From an uncultured Caulobacterales bacterium (lineage in GTDB: Bacteria; Pseudomonadota; Alphaproteobacteria; Caulobacterales; Caulobacteraceae), in NCBI GenBank assembly GCA_903858685.1, contig CAIOJR010000208.1, positions 1-62,074 on the forward strand: DNA of 62,074 nt, given 5' to 3'. The position numbers and the translations under genes are program-made. Positions 45,729 through 55,138 of the stretch are shown in pieces; the stretch's first letter is position 1, and each line of letters starts with the position of its first letter. A model generated the notes under the pieces. That model was not told the DNA's origin. It saw only the letters and a program-made list of their open reading frames with translations, and ran no database searches.

Positions 45729-46205
45729 CTATTTGCTGTTGCTGGTCGGCGCGCCCGGGGCGTCTGCAGGACAGACATCGCTGATCCGATGCGCCTCCGT
45801 CGTGGCCGATCCCCCGACGGGCAGCCCGTCGAGGCTGAAATGAGCCTTCAGCTTGAACCAGTCCGGCGTGTAGACGCCATCCAGAACCACGTCGGCCAAC
45901 AGGCCGCCCTTGTCCACGCACTTGCCGCTCATATGCAATTTTCCATCGCCCACCGAGCGTTCGCCATAGGTGCAATGCCAGTGGTGTGTCGAGGGCGCGG
46001 TCATATAGGCATTCACTTCAGACGCCGTGATGCAGCGCTTGTCGTGTGTAACCTTGGTCACCAGCAAGGTGGCCGTGTTGGTGCTTGTCCAGTATCCCGG
46101 CAAGATCGTCTGCTCGACGGCGTGCGCGGGCGACGTGACACCCACGGCTGCAACCGCCATCAAACCCGACAATAACCGACGCAACATACCCATCCCCATC
46201 CGCAT
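45729..46205 (-). CDS. DUF3617 family secreted protein
   Basis: This 158-residue exported protein has a signal peptide (LLSGLMAVAAVGVTSPAHA) and a mature domain resembling DUF3617: ILPGYWTSTNTATLL, then DKRCITASEVNAYM and a GKLHMSGKC segment. Four or more cysteines suggest disulfides in the periplasm. The N-terminus contains several Met residues (1, 3, 5, 7), so the start may be up to 18 bases downstream of 46205. The family function is unknown. It lies between the repeat pair and pyk, on the minus strand. Confidence 0.78.
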   Translation of the reverse strand: MRMGMGMLRRLLSGLMAVAAVGVTSPAHAVEQTILPGYWTSTNTATLLVTKVTHDKRCITASEVNAYMTAPSTHHWHCTYGERSVGDGKLHMSGKCVDKGGLLADVVLDGVYTPDWFKLKAHFSLDGLPVGGSATTEAHRISDVCPADAPGAPTSNSK

Positions 46206-46324
46206 TCCGCCTATACATCACGCGCAGCGGTGTAGAAGCCTCACGCGTCCGTAATTGGGCGTTGAAGGCCCGAGGCGCGGTGAATAGCGATCAGATCTGA
46301 GAGATATGTTGCCTTATCGCAACA

Positions 46325-47746
46325 TCAAGAGGTGCGAACGTGCGCCAGTCGCAACAGGTTCGCCGCACCCGGCGCGCCAAAAGGCGTTCCAGCCAGGATC
46401 AGAACCCGCTCGCCGGGATTGGCCAGACCCAGCTTAAGGGCCAGATCCGTCGCCTCATCGGTCATGTCTTCGAGGCTGGCCGGATCGGCGCCGACCCGTG
46501 GCTCCAGACCCCAGACCAGACACAGGCGGCGCGCAACCTGATGATGCGGGGTCAGCGCGATCACCGGCTGCAGCGCGCGCTCCCGCGCCAGGCGTCGCGC
46601 AGTGCCGCCCGTGGTCGTGAACGCGACGAGGCAGGCGACAGAGGCGCGGTCTGCAGCGGCGCGCGCGGCCGCAACCAGCGCATCCACATCCTCATCATCC
46701 ATCCGGTCCTGCTCCGCCCCCATCAGTTCGGGCCAGCGCGGGTCTTTTTCGACGCGCTCGATGATGCGGGACATCATGCCCGCAGCCTCCAGCGGATAGT
46801 CGCCGGACGCGGTTTCCGCCGACAGCATCAGGGCGTCCGCGCCTTCATAAACCGCATTCGCCACATCTGAGGCCTCGGCGCGAGTCGGCGTTGCGGAGCC
46901 GGTCATGCTTTCCAGCATCTGCGTCGCCACGATCACCGGCACGCCGCGACGTCGCGCCGCGCGCAGGATGGTCTTCTGGGCGGGCGGCACTTCTTCCGGA
47001 TCCAGCTCCACACCCAGATCGCCGCGCGCGATCATCACGCCGTCGCAGAGGTCGAGAATTTCGTCCAGACGCTCCAGAGCGGCAGGCTTTTCGATCTTGG
47101 CCATGACCGCGGCGCGGCCTTGCACCAGTTGGCGCAGCTCGGCCATATCGGCCGGGCGCTGGACGAAGGACAGCGCCACCCAGTCCACGCCGATCCGCAG
47201 GGCGAAGGCCAGATCCTGACGGTCCTTGGCGGTCATGGCGGCCATGGGAATGACGGCGCCGGGCAGGGCGACGCCCTTGCGGTCCGACAGCTCCGCGCCC
47301 TGGACGACCACGGCGTCCACGCCGTCCGCGTCCACCGCCTCGACCTTCAGTCGCACCTTGCCGTCATCGACGAGCAGGATGGAGCCCGGCGTCATGGCGG
47401 CGAAGAGTTCAGGATGGGGAACACAGACTCGCGTCGCATCGCCCGGCGCAGCGTTCTGGTCGAGCCTGATCCTGTGACCCGGTGCGACCTTGATCCTGAC
47501 GTCGGCGAACTTGCCCAGCCGCAGCTTGGGCCCCTGCAGATCGGCCAGGGCCGCCAGCGGACGCCCCACCGCCTTTTCAGCGGCGCGAACCGCCGCCAGC
47601 GCCTCGGCGTGGTCCTCATGGGTTCCATGGCTGAAATTCAGCCGGAACACGTCCACGCTGGACCGGGCGAGCGCTTCCACCGTGGCGGGGTCCCGGCTGG
47701 CCGGACCAAGGGTTGCAACAATGCGTGCGCGTCTTTTCCGGATCAT
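46325..47746 (-). CDS. pyk: Pyruvate kinase
   Basis: Pyruvate kinase makes ATP and pyruvate from phosphoenolpyruvate. It is 473 residues with RKRRARIVATLGPASRD, DVFRLNFSHGTHEDH, the active-site MAKIEKPAALERLDEI and the metal/K+ region VMIARGDLGVEL, followed by ATQMLESM. The C-terminal domain is short, as in many bacterial forms. It starts at ATG 47746. It is divergent from the ECF sigma gene, with about 275 bases between. Confidence 0.95.
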   Translation of the reverse strand: MIRKRRARIVATLGPASRDPATVEALARSSVDVFRLNFSHGTHEDHAEALAAVRAAEKAVGRPLAALADLQGPKLRLGKFADVRIKVAPGHRIRLDQNAAPGDATRVCVPHPELFAAMTPGSILLVDDGKVRLKVEAVDADGVDAVVVQGAELSDRKGVALPGAVIPMAAMTAKDRQDLAFALRIGVDWVALSFVQRPADMAELRQLVQGRAAVMAKIEKPAALERLDEILDLCDGVMIARGDLGVELDPEEVPPAQKTILRAARRRGVPVIVATQMLESMTGSATPTRAEASDVANAVYEGADALMLSAETASGDYPLEAAGMMSRIIERVEKDPRWPELMGAEQDRMDDEDVDALVAAARAAADRASVACLVAFTTTGGTARRLARERALQPVIALTPHHQVARRLCLVWGLEPRVGADPASLEDMTDEATDLALKLGLANPGERVLILAGTPFGAPGAANLLRLAHVRTS

Positions 47747-47889
47747 TTCAGGTTCCAGTCCCGCTCATGGCTTGGTCTTAGGGCCGTTCGGTGACGAATA
47801 CATCCGCGCCGAACCCCCCCGCCAAAATTTGAAAGCGGGCGCACAGCTCCCGACAATCGTTTGAATCACATTTGCCGACAACGCTGTCA

Positions 47890-47921
47890 TCTTGCAAGTC
47901 ATGAACTGGATTTTCTTGCAA
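47890..47921. promoter_or_regulatory. Direct repeat TCTTGCAA in the pyk/sigma intergenic region
   Basis: TCTTGCAA occurs at 47890-47897 and 47914-47921, 24 bases apart, within the 275-base region 47747-48021. The rest of the region shows only a weak inverted repeat GTTCGG/CCGAAC; no ECF-type promoter is recognised. Confidence 0.3.
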
Positions 47922-48021
47922 ACAAGGGGGTCCAACCGATGGGATGAAGCTTGAGACGAGGTTGCAACACCCGCCGGAGCGTGTCAGCGTCGGTTTCCAA
48001 TTGCGAAAGAGGAGCCGCTGT

Positions 48022-48600
48022 TTGAACGGTCAGAGTGCGACATTGACGGCCGATCTGGACCGGGTTCGGCTGGTGCGGGCGCTGGAGCGGGCGGCCGCCG
48101 GAGAGGCTGCGGCGCTGGAGGATATTTATCGTCGCACCTCTGCGAAGCTTTTTGCCGTGGTCCTGCGTATCTTGGGCGATAGGACCGAGGCGGAAGACGT
48201 GCTGCAGGAAGTTTACATCACTGTCTGGAACCGTGCAGGGTCCTATGATCCTGCGCGCGGCGCCAGCCCCATCACCTGGCTCGCCGCGGTGGCGCGCAAT
48301 CGTGCGATTGACCGCGTCAGGTCACGCGCCGTGCGCAAGACCCAGCCGATCGAAGCCGCCGCCGAAGCGCCGGACCCCGCGGCGCCCGCCTGGGCGGCTC
48401 TGGAAGCCGCCGATGACAGCCGTCGCCTTGCCGGATGTCTGGAGGCTCTGGATCCCAAGCAGGCCAGCGCCATCCGCACCGCCTTTTTCGAGGGCGTGAC
48501 CTATGAGGCCCTGGCCGAGCGTATTGGCGCACCCTTGGGCACGGTCAAAAGCTGGATCCGGCGCGGTCTGGCGGGCCTGAAAGCGTGCCTGGACCAATGA
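48022..48600 (+). CDS. ECF RNA polymerase sigma factor
   Basis: This is an extracytoplasmic-function sigma factor. Region 2 is EDIYRRTSAKLFAVVLRILGDRTEAEDVLQEVYITVWNRAGSYDP; region 4 is GVTYEALAERIGAPLGTVKSWIRRGLAGLK. From TTG 48022 it has 192 residues; AGAGGAG lies about 8 bases before the TTG. An ATG at 47944 adds 26 residues of atypical sequence. Its stop overlaps the anti-sigma gene by four bases. The signal is unknown; the RskA-type partner suggests an envelope or redox cue. Confidence 0.9.
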   Translation: MNGQSATLTADLDRVRLVRALERAAAGEAAALEDIYRRTSAKLFAVVLRILGDRTEAEDVLQEVYITVWNRAGSYDPARGASPITWLAAVARNRAIDRVRSRAVRKTQPIEAAAEAPDPAAPAWAALEAADDSRRLAGCLEALDPKQASAIRTAFFEGVTYEALAERIGAPLGTVKSWIRRGLAGLKACLDQ

Positions 48601-49352
48601 GCGCGACCCATTCCACAGACCCGCAGCCTGATGGGCCGGACGATCTGGCGGGAGCCTATGTGCTGGGCGTGCTCGACACCGCCGCCTGGCTGGAGGCGCG
48701 CGCGCGCGTTCAGGTCGACCCTGACTTCGCCGAACAGGTCATCGCCTGGGAAATCCGCCTGACGCCACTGGTGGAGGCGCTCGACACCCAGTTGCCAACC
48801 CGCGATCTTTGGCCGGAGATACGGCGCGCCCTGCCCGCCAATGATACGGGGGGAGTCAATGTCCGGATCTGGCGCGGCCTGACTGCAGCGTCGGGACTGA
48901 TCGCCGTCGCAAGCCTTGCGGCTGTCGTCGTCATCGGCAGCAGCGGCCCGATACGCAGCCTGGCCCCTGCGCCGGGTGAGCCGCAAAGCGCCGCCGTCGC
49001 CCCGCCAGCGCCGGAGCCCTTGCAGGTCGCCCTGCTCAAACCCCCCAAGGGGCAGGCCTTCTTTGTCGCGACGCTGGACCGTCAACGCCGGCAGATGACC
49101 GTGTCACCCGGCGCCGCGCCCACGCCCAAGGGGAAATCGCTGGAGCTCTGGATGATTGCGCCGGGGGCGAAGCCTCAGGCTCTGGGCGTGATTCCGTCTG
49201 ACGCCTCCGCCAGCATGCCCATGCCGGACGCCTTTGCCGGCAAGGGCGCAACGCCGATCATTCTGGCCGTGTCGGTGGAGCCGGTTGGAGGCTCCCCCAC
49301 AGGCCAGCCGACCGGGCCTGTCGTGGCCTCGGGCGCTTTCAAGACCGTCTGA
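48597..49352 (+). CDS. Anti-sigma factor, RskA family
   Basis: This 251-residue membrane protein has an N-terminal zinc-less anti-sigma domain (DLAGAYVLGVLDTAAWLEARARV), a transmembrane segment near residues 95-115 (GLIAVASLAAVVVIG), a Pro/Ala-rich linker, and a periplasmic RskA domain with KGQAFFVATLDRQRRQM and LELWMIAPGAKPQALGVI. It should bind and silence the ECF sigma encoded by the overlapping upstream gene (ATGA). Confidence 0.9.
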   Translation: MSATHSTDPQPDGPDDLAGAYVLGVLDTAAWLEARARVQVDPDFAEQVIAWEIRLTPLVEALDTQLPTRDLWPEIRRALPANDTGGVNVRIWRGLTAASGLIAVASLAAVVVIGSSGPIRSLAPAPGEPQSAAVAPPAPEPLQVALLKPPKGQAFFVATLDRQRRQMTVSPGAAPTPKGKSLELWMIAPGAKPQALGVIPSDASASMPMPDAFAGKGATPIILAVSVEPVGGSPTGQPTGPVVASGAFKTV

Positions 49353-49373
49353 CCACCCGGCTTCACTTCGGCC

Positions 49374-50333
49374 TCAGTCGTCGCCGAACCTGAAGCCTGG
49401 CTTGAGGTGAGCATTGAGGGCTGCGTGGGCCTGGGGTGGAATGGGCACCGTCTTGCGGGTGTCGAGATCGAAATTGACGGCGACCGCTTCCGCAAACGCC
49501 CAGGCTTGACCCGTTAGGGGATCCAGCATCCAGTGGCTGACCCTTTGGGTCTTTTCATCAAATCCGGACAGGGTGGAATGAACGCTGACATGGTCGCCCA
49601 CGCGGGCCCAGTTCAGATAGCTGAGCCGGTATTCCAACACCGCCCCGCCTGTTCTGGCGGGACTTGAGGGGGCGGACGCGGCCACGGCCTCGCGCACGCC
49701 GGCCAGCAGGGTCGGAACCCCGTCAGACACCCGGCCAATAAACTCTTCGGGACGCATACGGCCAAACACGTCGGTCGAGCCGGGCATGATCACGCCGCGC
49801 GCCAGATTGGTCAGACTGGCCGCGGCGCCGTCCGCCAAACGGGCCAGAGGGGCTGAAGCGTCCGCCGAAATGCTGCGCGGCGCAGCATAGTCGGGAATCG
49901 CCGCCCTCAGGCGCTCCGCCGCCGCCAGGCTCCGCCTGGGCCAGGGAAACGGCCTGGCGTCGCGCGGACGCGCATGGTCGACATGGCTGACAATCGTGGC
50001 CGCAGGCGCGCCGGTCCGGCTATGCACCATGATTTGCAGGATCACTGCGCCGGTTTCGGTAAGGCTGACGACAGATCCGGTCATCGACAGGGGCGCACCG
50101 GCGCGCGCCTCCTTCAGGAAACGCAGATGGTGGTTCCTCACGACCAGAGTCGATTCAGCGTGAGGCGTGAAGGCGTCGGGCATGCCCAGCAACGCGGCCA
50201 TGCCAGCCAGACCTTCCATGGCCCGGGCGACATAGAAGCGCACATTCATGTGGCCCATCTCGTCGCATTCCCAGGTGTTGACCCCCCCGCGCCAGATGAC
50301 AGCGCCTGGAATCTCCCATTGCGTCGTGCTCAT
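49374..50333 (-). CDS. Thioesterase family protein with two hot-dog domains
   Basis: This 319-residue protein resembles an acyl-CoA thioesterase: first hot-dog ECDEMGHMNVRFYVARAMEGL, with the Asp-to-His4HBT-like D-x-MGHMN pattern, and a second half containing EYRLSYLNWARVGDHVSVHSTL. ATG 50333 has AAGG about 7 bases upstream; the longer frame lacks one. The neighbouring MaoC-like gene on the same strand suggests acyl-CoA metabolism. The substrate chain is unknown. Confidence 0.82.
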   Translation of the reverse strand: MSTTQWEIPGAVIWRGGVNTWECDEMGHMNVRFYVARAMEGLAGMAALLGMPDAFTPHAESTLVVRNHHLRFLKEARAGAPLSMTGSVVSLTETGAVILQIMVHSRTGAPAATIVSHVDHARPRDARPFPWPRRSLAAAERLRAAIPDYAAPRSISADASAPLARLADGAAASLTNLARGVIMPGSTDVFGRMRPEEFIGRVSDGVPTLLAGVREAVAASAPSSPARTGGAVLEYRLSYLNWARVGDHVSVHSTLSGFDEKTQRVSHWMLDPLTGQAWAFAEAVAVNFDLDTRKTVPIPPQAHAALNAHLKPGFRFGDD

Positions 50334-50448
50334 GGAACCTTGTTTCCTCGCCCCGTCGTCTAGACCGCATCCGGCGCGCGGCCGCCACAGCGGCGGCAAC
50401 TTAGAAAGCGTCGCCCCCTATGTCACCTGCCGCGCGGCGTCATCGCCA

Positions 50449-51297
50449 CTATTCGACGACCGAACGGCCATTCTTGATCACGGTCACGCCACGATCCTTG
50501 ACGCGGGCCTCAAAGGAAATGACCGAACCATCCTTCCACAGGTCCACCGTAATGGTCTCACCCGGGAAGACAGGCGAGGAAAAACGGGCTGCATGGCTCT
50601 TGATCCGGGTCGGGTCATAGTCGGCAAAGGCGGAAAGCACGGCGCGGCAGGTGACGCCGTAGGTGCAAAGGCCATGCAATATGGGTCGGGGGAAACCCGC
50701 CGCGCTGGCGAAGCCGGGATCGGCGTGCAGCGGGTTGCGATCTCCCGACAGCCGATACAGCAGGGCCTGATCCGGCCTCGTGGGGATGTCTATGCTGGCG
50801 TCCGGCGCGCGGGCGGGGATGGGATGAGGCTCCGGCGCGCCTTCCGAAGGGCCGCCAAAACCGCCGTCGCCGCGAGCGAAGATGGAAGAGACAAGTGTGG
50901 CGATCGCGCTGCCGTCCTGCGCGTCCTTTATCACGGTCTCGATGTTGATAATGGCGCCCTTGGGCCCCTTGTCATAGACCGACGCAATGCGGCTGTCGGC
51001 GATGACGCGGGCGTCGGTGGGCAGGGGTCGGTGCATCTCCACCGACTGTTCTCCATGCACCACCATCAGGTAGTTCAGCCCCAGCTGGCCCATCGGACCC
51101 GCACCCCAGGCCGCGACCGTGGCCTGGGTCGGCAAGGCCTTGAGGCCGTTTTCATACACAAATGGCAGCTCGCGCGCATCCAGGGGGTCGGCGCCCATGC
51201 CAACCCCCAATGCGTAGAGCATGGTCTCGCGGTCGGTCCATGAGAAGGCCTGCCCGGTGGTGGTGAGATTGAGAACATCTGGATAGGAGATCGCCAC
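50449..51297 (-). CDS. MaoC family (R)-specific enoyl-CoA hydratase 2
   Basis: This 282-residue protein is a double hot-dog hydratase like the MFE-2 hydratase 2. The hydratase signature is YRLSGDRNPLHADPGFASAAGFPRPILHG, with catalytic Asp and His. The first half is a degenerate hot-dog domain, as usual. It hydrates trans-2-enoyl-CoA to (R)-3-hydroxyacyl-CoA. It is upstream of the thioesterase gene on the same strand, 115 bases apart, and divergent from sapC-like. Confidence 0.9.
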   Translation of the reverse strand: MAISYPDVLNLTTTGQAFSWTDRETMLYALGVGMGADPLDARELPFVYENGLKALPTQATVAAWGAGPMGQLGLNYLMVVHGEQSVEMHRPLPTDARVIADSRIASVYDKGPKGAIINIETVIKDAQDGSAIATLVSSIFARGDGGFGGPSEGAPEPHPIPARAPDASIDIPTRPDQALLYRLSGDRNPLHADPGFASAAGFPRPILHGLCTYGVTCRAVLSAFADYDPTRIKSHAARFSSPVFPGETITVDLWKDGSVISFEARVKDRGVTVIKNGRSVVE

Positions 51298-51379
51298 GAC
51301 ATTTCCTTGGACATGATGTTTGAGCGCCCGGAAGCCCGGTCAAAAGCGGGTTTCCATTGCGACATTGCAACTCAGCCAC

Positions 51380-51393
51380 GCTTGTATGCAAGC
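51380..51393. promoter_or_regulatory. Palindrome GCTTGTATGCAAGC between divergent genes
   Basis: GCTTG and CAAGC are perfect inverted repeats with a 4-base spacer, in the 173-base region between the MaoC hydratase and SapC genes. The TTGTATRCAA core resembles FadR-type GntR operators. No GntR gene is in the window. Confidence 0.35.
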
Positions 51394-51470
51394 CTTCGCG
51401 TTGCCGATGGGATCGTGATCAGCTAGGAAGCGTGCTCACTCTTACCGCCCACGCAAAGGCGACATCCTCT

Positions 51471-52262
51471 ATGACGTCCAATTCAACGACCGAAGGTCAA
51501 CTCTCCGGCAGCGTTCTGCTGTACAAACAGCCTGAGCCGCTCAACCCCGAACTGCACGGCAAGCTTGGTCTGGAACGCAAGATCAATCCGTACAAGTTCG
51601 CGGCCAATACTCACGCTGTTCCGATTCAGGTGACCGAATTCGGTCCGGCGGCGATCAACTACCCGATCATCTTCGCGGGCGAATCACGCCAGCCGATGGT
51701 GATCATGAGCATCCGGCAGAACGAAAATCTGTTCATCTCGTCGGAAGGCTATTTCGATCCGGACGCCTATGTTCCCGCCTATCTGCGACGCTTCCCATTC
51801 GTGCTGGCGGACGACCCCGGCAATGAGCGTCTGATCGTGTGCGTTGACCGCGCCGCAGAGGCCCTGGTCGAGGGCGGTGAAATGCAACTGTTCGACGGCG
51901 AGCAGCCGACCGAGTTCACCAAGGCGGCGATCGAGTTCTGCACGAATTTCGAATCGGAACGTCAGCGGACCGAAAACTTCGTGAAGCTGATGACCGAACT
52001 CGACCTGTTTGAGCTGAAGGAAGCCTATTTCACGCCGACCAATCCGGATGGCACGCCCGCCCAGCCAATCCGGCTGGCGGATTATTTCGCCATTTCAGAA
52101 GAGAAGCTGAAGACCCTTTCCGGCGCGAAACTCGCCGAACTGCGCGATTCCGGCGCGCTGTCGCAAATGTACGCCCAACTGACCTCGCTGTTCGCCTGGG
52201 ACAAGATGGTGGCGCGCACTCTGGTCCATGACGGCGCCATTCCCGCCGGCGGCAAGGTCTGA
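51471..52262 (+). CDS. SapC family protein
   Basis: The 263-residue protein fits the SapC family: LYKQPEPLNPELHGKLGL near the start, then AANTHAVPIQVTEF, NYPIIFAGESRQPMVI and SEGYFDPDAYVPAYLRRFPFVLA. SapC proteins are associated with surface-layer or peptide-related loci, but their function is not known. There is no signal peptide. ATG 51471 is chosen over an upstream ATG at 51357 with atypical codons. It is divergent from the MaoC hydratase gene. Confidence 0.88.
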   Translation: MTSNSTTEGQLSGSVLLYKQPEPLNPELHGKLGLERKINPYKFAANTHAVPIQVTEFGPAAINYPIIFAGESRQPMVIMSIRQNENLFISSEGYFDPDAYVPAYLRRFPFVLADDPGNERLIVCVDRAAEALVEGGEMQLFDGEQPTEFTKAAIEFCTNFESERQRTENFVKLMTELDLFELKEAYFTPTNPDGTPAQPIRLADYFAISEEKLKTLSGAKLAELRDSGALSQMYAQLTSLFAWDKMVARTLVHDGAIPAGGKV

Positions 52263-52334
52263 TCCAGACTGACGGCCGATCCTCTCAATCGCCAGGATCG
52301 GCTTGTCTGGACGGCTGAGCCTTCGCGGCCCCGA

Positions 52335-52733
52335 TCAGGGACGACTGATAAAGATGGAGCGGGTCAGGCAGGAAAAGACCAGCCGGCCCGCCTCGTCCAG
52401 CAGATCATGCTGGGCGATGACGATTCCCTTCCCGTCGCCGACCGGATCCTTGGCCAGGATGGTCATGCGCCCCCGCATCAACTCTCCGGCGGGAGGATTG
52501 CGCAACCAGCGCAGGGCGTCCACGCCCAGACGCTTGGTCTGAGGCCAGTCAATGGCGGATTCGGTGTCCAGCTTGGACCAGACGGCATAGACCAGCGCGT
52601 CCGGCGCGCCATCACTGACCGGCCAGGACGGTGCAAAGGCATCACAAAACGCCGCCACAGCGCGCTCATCCACGGCGGCGACGCCCAGGGCGACGACCTG
52701 GCCAATCTCGATCTCATCGAAATATGCGGGCAT
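52335..52733 (-). CDS. MaoC-like dehydratase domain protein
   Basis: This 132-residue single hot-dog protein begins YFDEIEIGQVVALGVAAVDERAV, the usual MaoC start. The middle holds VYAVWSKLDTES, and the end RMTILAKDPVGDGKGIVIAQHDLLDEAGRLV. The catalytic Asp/His pair of R-hydratases (D-x-N-P-x-H) is not evident, so it may act as a thioesterase-like or non-catalytic hot-dog. ATG 52733 is at the family start; the ORF upstream overlaps the divergent gene region. Confidence 0.72.
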   Translation of the reverse strand: MPAYFDEIEIGQVVALGVAAVDERAVAAFCDAFAPSWPVSDGAPDALVYAVWSKLDTESAIDWPQTKRLGVDALRWLRNPPAGELMRGRMTILAKDPVGDGKGIVIAQHDLLDEAGRLVFSCLTRSIFISRP

Positions 52734-52864
52734 GACGGCTCCGAATCGCAAGGCGTAAAGCGTTGTTTGATCATGACAAGCACACTTGCTTTGTCGAGGC
52801 TGCAACCCCAACCTTGTGAGATGTCGGGTGCTGGGCGCCGATCTGTGGCGTCGAGAGGGTGCGG

Positions 52865-55114
52865 ATGATTGAATTGCGTTCGAAAATGAGGGCTCTGACG
52901 ATCGCCCTCTTCACCCTGGCAGGCGCATGGTCAGCAGCGGCGGCGCAGGTGCATACGCCACATCTGGATCTGGAACTGAGCGCCCAGGGCACGGCGGTCC
53001 CTGGCGGCAAGGTGTTTGTCGCGCTCAAGCAGGTCATAGCCCCCGGCTGGCACACCTATTGGCGCAATCCCGGCGATGCGGGGGAAGCGACCCAGATCGA
53101 CTGGACCCTTCCCCAGGGTTGGAGCGCAGGAGACATCGTCTGGCCGACGCCGGAACGGGCGGTCACCGGCCCGCTGATGAATTACGTCTATTCCTCGTCC
53201 GTCATCCTGCCCGTCCCCCTCAAGGTTGCGGCCGACGCGCCCATTGGCTCGACCGCAAACCTGACGGCCCATGCGAGCTTCCTGGTCTGCAAGGATGTAT
53301 GCGTGCCCGAAGAAGCGACGCTCAGTGTGGCTGTGCCCGTGACGGCCAAGTCGACTCCAGACCCTGTCTGGGGGCCGCTTATTTCCGGTGTTGTGCACGC
53401 CTCCCCTCATCCGGTCGGCGCGACAGCGAGCTTCATCGTCGCGGCGGACGGATTGCATCTGACGATTTCGGGCGCAGCGGCCAAGTCCGCAGTCAAGGCC
53501 GCCGGGCTGGGCGATGCCTATTTCTACCCCTTTGCCGGCGCCGTGATTGATCAGGTGAAGCCGCAAAAGGCGGTCGCCACATCGGACGGTCTGAGCCTGA
53601 TCCTGCCGGCCGGATACGACATCCAGCATGGCAAGACGCCCGCACGGCTGGAGGGCGTGCTGGCGCTGGGAAAAGGCCATGCGTTTGAGTTGAGCGCCGT
53701 CCAGAGCGGTCCCGTCGGCTCAGGCCCTGGACCGCAGGGCGCCGTCAAGCCAGAGGCCGCGCCCCAGCCGCCCGCCATCATCCCGGCCGGGCCGATTGCC
53801 TCGTCCGCTGCATCCGCTCCGAACCCAACCCCTGTCGCCTCCAACCCTCCTCCTGCACCCGCCAAGCCTGTCAATCCGGATGGGCTGACCCTGCCCGTGG
53901 CCATGTTGCTGGCGGTTCTTGGCGGACTGATCCTTAATCTGATGCCCTGCGTCTTCCCGGTTTTGTCGATGAAGGCGGCGGCCTTGGCGCGCCATACGGA
54001 GCATCCCGCCGCCGCGCGGGCCGAAGGGATCGCCTATGCGCTTGGCGTGATCGGCAGCTTTGTCGGACTGGCCGTGGCCCTGATCGCGGCGCGCGGAGCG
54101 GGCGAGGCGGTGGGCTGGGGCTTTCAGCTGCAATCTCCCCTTACGGTTTCAGTTCTGACGCTGGTGATGCTGGCCTCGGCGCTCAACCTGTCCGGCCTGT
54201 TTGAGATGGGCCTTTCGGCTCAGGGCGCCGGACAGGGTCTGGCGGCGAAGGGGGGGCTGAGCGGCGCATTCTTTACCGGGGTCCTGGCCGTAGTGGTCGC
54301 AGCGCCCTGCACCGGCCCCTTTATGGCCTCGACCATTGGCTGGGCGCTCGCCCAACCCACGGCCTTGGCGCTGCTGGTGTTCGCAGCGCTCGGCCTGGGT
54401 CTGGCCCTGCCGTTTCTGGCGCTGGCCTTCATGCCAGGACTTTACCGCGTCATGCCCAGGCCCGGCCCTTGGATGGAAGGTTTGCGCAGGTTTCTGGCCT
54501 TTCCGATGTATGGCGCAGCCGCCTGGCTGGCCTGGGTCTTCGTCGAGGAAACGAGCGCCAACCAGTTGCCCTATCTATTTGCGGCGGCGCTGGCTCTGGC
54601 TTTTGGCCTGTGGCTGTGGGGCGTCGGCCAGCGCAGCGCCACGGATCGGATGCGCCTGGTCTCCCATCTCAGCGCCGCGCTTGCCATGGCGGCGTCAGCC
54701 GCCGTGCTGATCGCCGTCCCACCCGTAGCGACAGTCCAGGCCGACGCCCCAAATCGCGCCGATCTTCATGGCGTGCAACCTTGGTCGCCAAGGCGGGTGG
54801 CGCAATTGCAGTCAGAGGGACGTCCCATCTTTGTGGACTTCACAGCGGCCTGGTGCGTGACCTGCAAGGTCAATGAGGCGGGGGCTCTGGCCACGTCGGG
54901 CGTCGCTTCGGCATTCCGCCAGACCGGGACCGTCTATCTGAAAGCGGACTGGACAAATCGCAATGGCGAGATCGCCAACCTTCTGAAATCAAAGGGGCGA
55001 GCGGGCGTGCCCCTGTATCTGGTCTATGATCGGCATGGGGGCGAGCCGACGATCTTGCCGCAGTTGCTGACCGAAGGCGATGTTGTTTCAGCGCTGAAGG
55101 CGGCGGCTCGATAG
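52865..55114 (+). CDS. ScsB/DsbD-like protein-disulfide reductase
   Basis: This 749-residue inner-membrane protein moves electrons from cytoplasmic thioredoxin to periplasmic partners. It has a signal peptide (ALFTLAGAWSAAAA), an N-terminal domain with GWHTYWRNPGDAG and FLVCKDVCVPEE like the ScsB alpha domain, a Pro/Ala-rich linker (about 295-345), a transmembrane domain with the two cysteines in NLMPCVFPVLS and AAPCTGPF, and a C-terminal thioredoxin domain with AAWCVTCK. ATG 52865 follows GAGAGG. The layout matches ScsB of Caulobacter more than E. coli DsbD. Confidence 0.92.
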   Translation: MIELRSKMRALTIALFTLAGAWSAAAAQVHTPHLDLELSAQGTAVPGGKVFVALKQVIAPGWHTYWRNPGDAGEATQIDWTLPQGWSAGDIVWPTPERAVTGPLMNYVYSSSVILPVPLKVAADAPIGSTANLTAHASFLVCKDVCVPEEATLSVAVPVTAKSTPDPVWGPLISGVVHASPHPVGATASFIVAADGLHLTISGAAAKSAVKAAGLGDAYFYPFAGAVIDQVKPQKAVATSDGLSLILPAGYDIQHGKTPARLEGVLALGKGHAFELSAVQSGPVGSGPGPQGAVKPEAAPQPPAIIPAGPIASSAASAPNPTPVASNPPPAPAKPVNPDGLTLPVAMLLAVLGGLILNLMPCVFPVLSMKAAALARHTEHPAAARAEGIAYALGVIGSFVGLAVALIAARGAGEAVGWGFQLQSPLTVSVLTLVMLASALNLSGLFEMGLSAQGAGQGLAAKGGLSGAFFTGVLAVVVAAPCTGPFMASTIGWALAQPTALALLVFAALGLGLALPFLALAFMPGLYRVMPRPGPWMEGLRRFLAFPMYGAAAWLAWVFVEETSANQLPYLFAAALALAFGLWLWGVGQRSATDRMRLVSHLSAALAMAASAAVLIAVPPVATVQADAPNRADLHGVQPWSPRRVAQLQSEGRPIFVDFTAAWCVTCKVNEAGALATSGVASAFRQTGTVYLKADWTNRNGEIANLLKSKGRAGVPLYLVYDRHGGEPTILPQLLTEGDVVSALKAAAR

Positions 55115-55138
55115 TCTGAGCCTGGGAGGAGGACCTGG

